From assembly GCA_902574205.1 (NCBI GenBank), contig CACGMS010000014.1, positions 1 through 32,224 on the forward strand: 32,224 nt of DNA. The letters run 5' to 3'. The notes under the pieces are model-generated. The model was not told the origin of the DNA and searched no databases. It worked only from the letters and a program-made list of their open reading frames with translations. The translations under genes and the position numbers were made by a program. Positions 29,818 through 32,224 of the stretch are shown here, piece after piece; the first letter of the stretch is position 1, and each line of letters starts with the position of its first letter. The stretch is from an uncultured Candidatus Hydrogenedens sp. (GTDB lineage Bacteria; Myxococcota; UBA4151).

Positions 29818-29832
29818 CAAAATTCGATTTTG
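29818..29832. promoter_or_regulatory. Inverted repeat in the hemE upstream region (possible operator)
   Basis: CAAAAT-TCG-ATTTTG is a perfect 15-bp inverted repeat with a 3-bp centre, ending 36 bp upstream of the hemE ATG in the GNAT/hemE divergent region. It is AT-rich and operator-like, but I cannot assign it to a regulator family. Confidence 0.35.
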
Positions 29833-29868
29833 GCCTGGCACAAGTCGACGGTCAAACAGGAGTGCACC

Positions 29869-30915
29869 ATGCACGGACGCGAACGTATGCTCTCAGTATT
29901 AGCCGGAAAATCGGTCGACCGACCACCGATTTGGATGATGCGCCAAGCGGGGCGTACTCTACCTGAATACCGAGCAATTCGGGCTGGTCGAACCTTTTTA
30001 GAGGTAATGCATGACCCGGCTTTGGCGAGCGAAGTGACGCTTCAGCCGGTTCGTCGCTTTGGTTTGGATGCGGCGATCATCTTTTGTGACATTTTGATTG
30101 TTCCGGCGGCCATGGGACTTGACCTCAATTTCATTAAGGGGACCGGCCCGGTTTTATCGCCAGTAGTCCGGACTGAAGCTGATGTTTTAGGATTGAAAAA
30201 ACCAGTAACCGACCGCGACTACAGTTATTTGCTTAAGGCTCTGGCGCGAACGAAGGAAGCGCTCGCAGGCGAGACGGCTTTACTCGGTTTCGCTGGGGCG
30301 CCGCTTACCTTGGCATCCTATATGATCGAAGGGGGTTCAACACGCACCTTTACTGAACTCAAGTCGTTTCTCTTTGGTCAGCCAGCGGTGGCGGCGCATT
30401 TGTTTGAGCAGCTCGCTGAAGCGGTTGGGGATTTGTTATTGGCTCAGCTCGAGGCTGGCGCTGATGCCGTGCAACTTTTTGATACCTGGGCTGGTGAGCT
30501 TAGCGCGGTTGATTATGAGCGTTTTGCGATGCCGTACAATCGTCAAATAATTAAGCGGGTCCGGGACGCAGGCGGTACGATCATGTTGTTTTTACGCAAT
30601 GGTGCCCATCTCATGGATGCGGCGGTTCATTCGGGGGCGAGCGGATTAGCGCTGGATTGGCGGATGGATGTTGATCGAGTGATTGAGCGGATCCATACAA
30701 TCGAAGGAGCAGTTGCACCGTCAATTATCCAAGGAAACTTAGACCCAGCAGCGTTGTTTGCTCCGCCCGCTGAAATCCGGCAGCAGGTTCAAGCGCTTCA
30801 TGACCGAGTCGGAGGACGCGTGCCTCATATCATGAATTTGGGTCATGGGTTGCATCCGAATACGCCACTTGATGGCATCTATGCATTCGTTAACGCCGTC
30901 AAGGAACTCGGTTAA
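29869..30915 (+). CDS. hemE: Uroporphyrinogen decarboxylase
   Basis: This enzyme removes the four acetate carboxyls of uroporphyrinogen III to give coproporphyrinogen III in haem synthesis, in the cytosol. The trimmed product is 348 aa, as expected. The start is the ATG at 29869, 6 nt after AGGAG; the ORF-track start adds an unconserved leader. Signature 1 is PPIWMMRQAGRTLPEYR (residues 19-35) with the substrate-binding Arg residues, and signature 2 is GFAGAPLTLASYMIEGG (~141). QLFDTWAGELS, IQGNLDPAALFAPP and NLGHGLHPNTP are further family blocks. It is first in an operon with hemG, the stop overlapping the next start by 1 bp (TAATG). A 15-bp inverted repeat upstream may be an operator. Confidence 0.97.
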   Translation: MHGRERMLSVLAGKSVDRPPIWMMRQAGRTLPEYRAIRAGRTFLEVMHDPALASEVTLQPVRRFGLDAAIIFCDILIVPAAMGLDLNFIKGTGPVLSPVVRTEADVLGLKKPVTDRDYSYLLKALARTKEALAGETALLGFAGAPLTLASYMIEGGSTRTFTELKSFLFGQPAVAAHLFEQLAEAVGDLLLAQLEAGADAVQLFDTWAGELSAVDYERFAMPYNRQIIKRVRDAGGTIMLFLRNGAHLMDAAVHSGASGLALDWRMDVDRVIERIHTIEGAVAPSIIQGNLDPAALFAPPAEIRQQVQALHDRVGGRVPHIMNLGHGLHPNTPLDGIYAFVNAVKELG

Positions 30916-32201
30916 TGATCGATGTTTTGATCATTGGCGGAGGTGTCTCAGGCCTTGAGGCAGCCCTTACGCTCAAGCAATGCGGTCGGTCTGTACTCTT
31001 GCTCGAAGGGTCAGGACGGCTCGGCGGCACTGTTGATACCCGCCATGTCGGTGGGTTTCGCTGTGAAGTCGGCGCATCGACGGTGCGCTCGGACGGCGCC
31101 ATTTTGAATGCGCGTTGTCAGGAGTTTGGTCTTCCGCTCAAGCCGGTTGGGCGCAGTGCTTCAAGGCGTAAGGGCGTTCTTACTGGATCTGGACTTTTGC
31201 ACGTAGCCGGTCCGGGTGATGTGTTACGCAGTGCGTTGATCAGCTGGCGGGCGAAGACCCGTTTGATCATCGAGCCATTAAAGCGTTCGAGCACAAATTC
31301 CGATGAAACCTTGCACGAGTTTTTGGTTCGACGCTTGGGACAGGGAGCGGGCGACATGCTGGCACCTTTGATGGCGAGAGGCGTGTATGCGGCGAGTTCA
31401 AAGGACTTGGCTGTACGCACAGCGTTCCCGCGTTTGTGGTCTATGGATCGAGATAAGGGTTTGTTGCGGTCGCTGGCGCAGCAGACGGGAGCGGGAATTG
31501 CTTCATTGCCCGAAGGCTTAGGGCAGTTGTCGATGGGTTATGGCAGGGCTTTAGACTCAGAGATTGTGCGTCAGCAACCCGTGAGAAACTTAGAATACAC
31601 AAACGAGACATGGATTGCGCACACCGACGACAACGCCTACAGCGCTCGTCAATTGGTGCTCGCTGTACCCGCTCAAGTTGCCTCTGATTTACTTGTGTCC
31701 ACTGATGAAGAGTTGAGCGCCTTGATTGGTTCGATTCGTCATAGTGAGATCACTAATGTTCAGCTCGGTTATCACGGTATCGAGGCGCCTCCAGGATTTG
31801 GTTTTTTAGTGCATCCGAACGCGGGTGGGGAAACGCTCGGATGTGTGTATGCCTCACAGGTCAGTCCGCCATGCGCGCCGTCAGGTTCGGCCTTGATCAG
31901 TTGTATGGTCGGGCCAAGCGCAGATCCTGTCGCTTCCGCTCGGCACACATTGGTCCAGGCACTGAGTTGGTCGGGTGAGCCCGATTTGGTGCATCTCACT
32001 CCTTATCCCTACGGCATACCGTTGTATGATGTGCAGCAGGATCGCTTACGCCAAGGGATCGAAAAGCGGCTTGGGGATGTCGAAGGTTTACAACTTGCAG
32101 GTAACTACCTCAGGGGTATCAGCGTTGAGTCGAGTCTTCAAAGCGGTCGCCGAGCAGCTGAGCTGACCTTGAAGTCGTCGGCGAGCAGGCAGGTCGCATG
32201 A
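30915..32201 (+). CDS. hemG: Protoporphyrinogen/coproporphyrinogen oxidase (oxygen-dependent, FAD)
   Basis: This 428-aa flavoenzyme oxidises protoporphyrinogen IX (or coproporphyrinogen III) at the cytoplasmic face of the membrane. FAD binding is shown by DVLIIGGGVSGLEAALTLKQCGRSVLLLEGSGRLGGTVDTR at residues 3-43, and by the C-terminal GNYLRGISVESSLQSGRRAA, the usual GNYLxGVSV block. LARGVYAASSKDLAVRTAFPRLW is the family's middle motif. At 428 aa it is slightly shorter than most (450-480), with no visible truncation. The symbol hemG follows Myxococcus usage; hemY is the Bacillus name for the same family. It is translationally coupled to hemE upstream (TAATG) and to the next gene (ATGA), which supports a haem operon. 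Confidence 0.93.
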   Translation: MIDVLIIGGGVSGLEAALTLKQCGRSVLLLEGSGRLGGTVDTRHVGGFRCEVGASTVRSDGAILNARCQEFGLPLKPVGRSASRRKGVLTGSGLLHVAGPGDVLRSALISWRAKTRLIIEPLKRSSTNSDETLHEFLVRRLGQGAGDMLAPLMARGVYAASSKDLAVRTAFPRLWSMDRDKGLLRSLAQQTGAGIASLPEGLGQLSMGYGRALDSEIVRQQPVRNLEYTNETWIAHTDDNAYSARQLVLAVPAQVASDLLVSTDEELSALIGSIRHSEITNVQLGYHGIEAPPGFGFLVHPNAGGETLGCVYASQVSPPCAPSGSALISCMVGPSADPVASARHTLVQALSWSGEPDLVHLTPYPYGIPLYDVQQDRLRQGIEKRLGDVEGLQLAGNYLRGISVESSLQSGRRAAELTLKSSASRQVA

Positions 32202-32224
32202 ATCATTTGCCTTTGGTTTTAGTG
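32198..32224 (+). CDS. First nine codons of the next gene in the haem operon (ferrochelatase possible)
   Basis: The ATG at 32198 overlaps the hemG stop (ATGA) and reads MNHLPLVLV to the window end. The overlap makes it a real, coupled start. Ferrochelatases commonly begin with a hydrophobic VLLVNLGTP strand, and hemH often sits with hemE/hemG, so hemH is a reasonable guess, but nine codons do not prove it. Confidence 0.45.

Noticed and set aside
1-32224. tRNA, rRNA, insertion sequence, integrase or phage genes
   Set aside because: None was recognised in the sequence or ORF track, and no target-site duplications or terminal inverted repeats were seen. A tRNA scan would settle the RNA question.

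Overview
The window looks like chromosomal DNA of a Gram-negative bacterium from the Myxococcota / former Deltaproteobacteria group (Bradymonadales-like or a marine myxobacterial relative). The reasons are several long Cys-rich proteins built from the Myxococcus-type disulfide repeat (CGDG...CDDGN..D.DAC...C, DUF4215 / Myxo_disulf_rpt), many lipoproteins with Asp/Ala/Gly linkers, MopE-like repeats, and an FGE/RCC1 modular surface protein. GC looks moderate by eye (not computed). I see no rRNA, tRNA, CRISPR array, insertion sequence or prophage. No gene-free stretch exceeds about 220 bp, so coding density is high.

Layout. (1) 1-10684, mostly + strand: three disulfide-repeat proteins (the first cut by the window edge), each with a different C-terminal cap. 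Between them lie a dienelactone-hydrolase-like lipoprotein, a CYP125/124-like cytochrome P450 (- strand), a divergent enoyl-CoA hydratase, and a small envelope protein translationally coupled to the 1424-aa giant. (2) 10905-12546: a Rieske oxygenase of the KshA / DAF-36 (Neverland) type, divergent from a secreted START-like protein. (3) 12556-19241: ilvE, a large lipase-type lipoprotein, an unrecognised Cys/His-rich lipoprotein, an N-methyl amino acid (sarcosine-type) oxidase, and a LysM/peptidoglycan-binding/cysteine-hydrolase protein. (4) 19251-29763: further Cys-rich lipoproteins (one with three Kazal-like modules, one with PPC modules, one with MopE-like repeats), a monoacylglycerol-lipase-like hydrolase, a MATE exporter, a POT peptide transporter with an unusual periplasmic insertion, and a GNAT acetyltransferase. 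(5) 29869-end: a haem operon, hemE-hemG plus the first codons of a third overlapping gene.

The most interesting signal is regulatory. Two divergent promoters about 7.3 kb apart (P450/enoyl-CoA hydratase and Rieske/START) each carry a 14-bp site fitting TNNAACNNGTTNNA, the operator of the TetR-family repressor KstR that controls cholesterol catabolism in actinobacteria. The four flanking genes are the enzyme types expected for steroid or branched-lipid processing (CYP125-like oxygenase, enoyl-CoA hydratase, KshA/DAF-36-like Rieske oxygenase, START-like lipid-binding protein). I infer a co-regulated sterol/steroid regulon. Neither the repressor nor the electron-transfer partners are in the window.

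Other patterns: six lipoproteins share a D-[A/T/S]-G-rich tether right after the lipobox. Three convergent gene pairs overlap by exactly 4 bp at their stop codons and a fourth by 14 bp. Several genes appear to start at TTG or GTG with good Shine-Dalgarno sequences, so some ORF-track starts have been moved inward.
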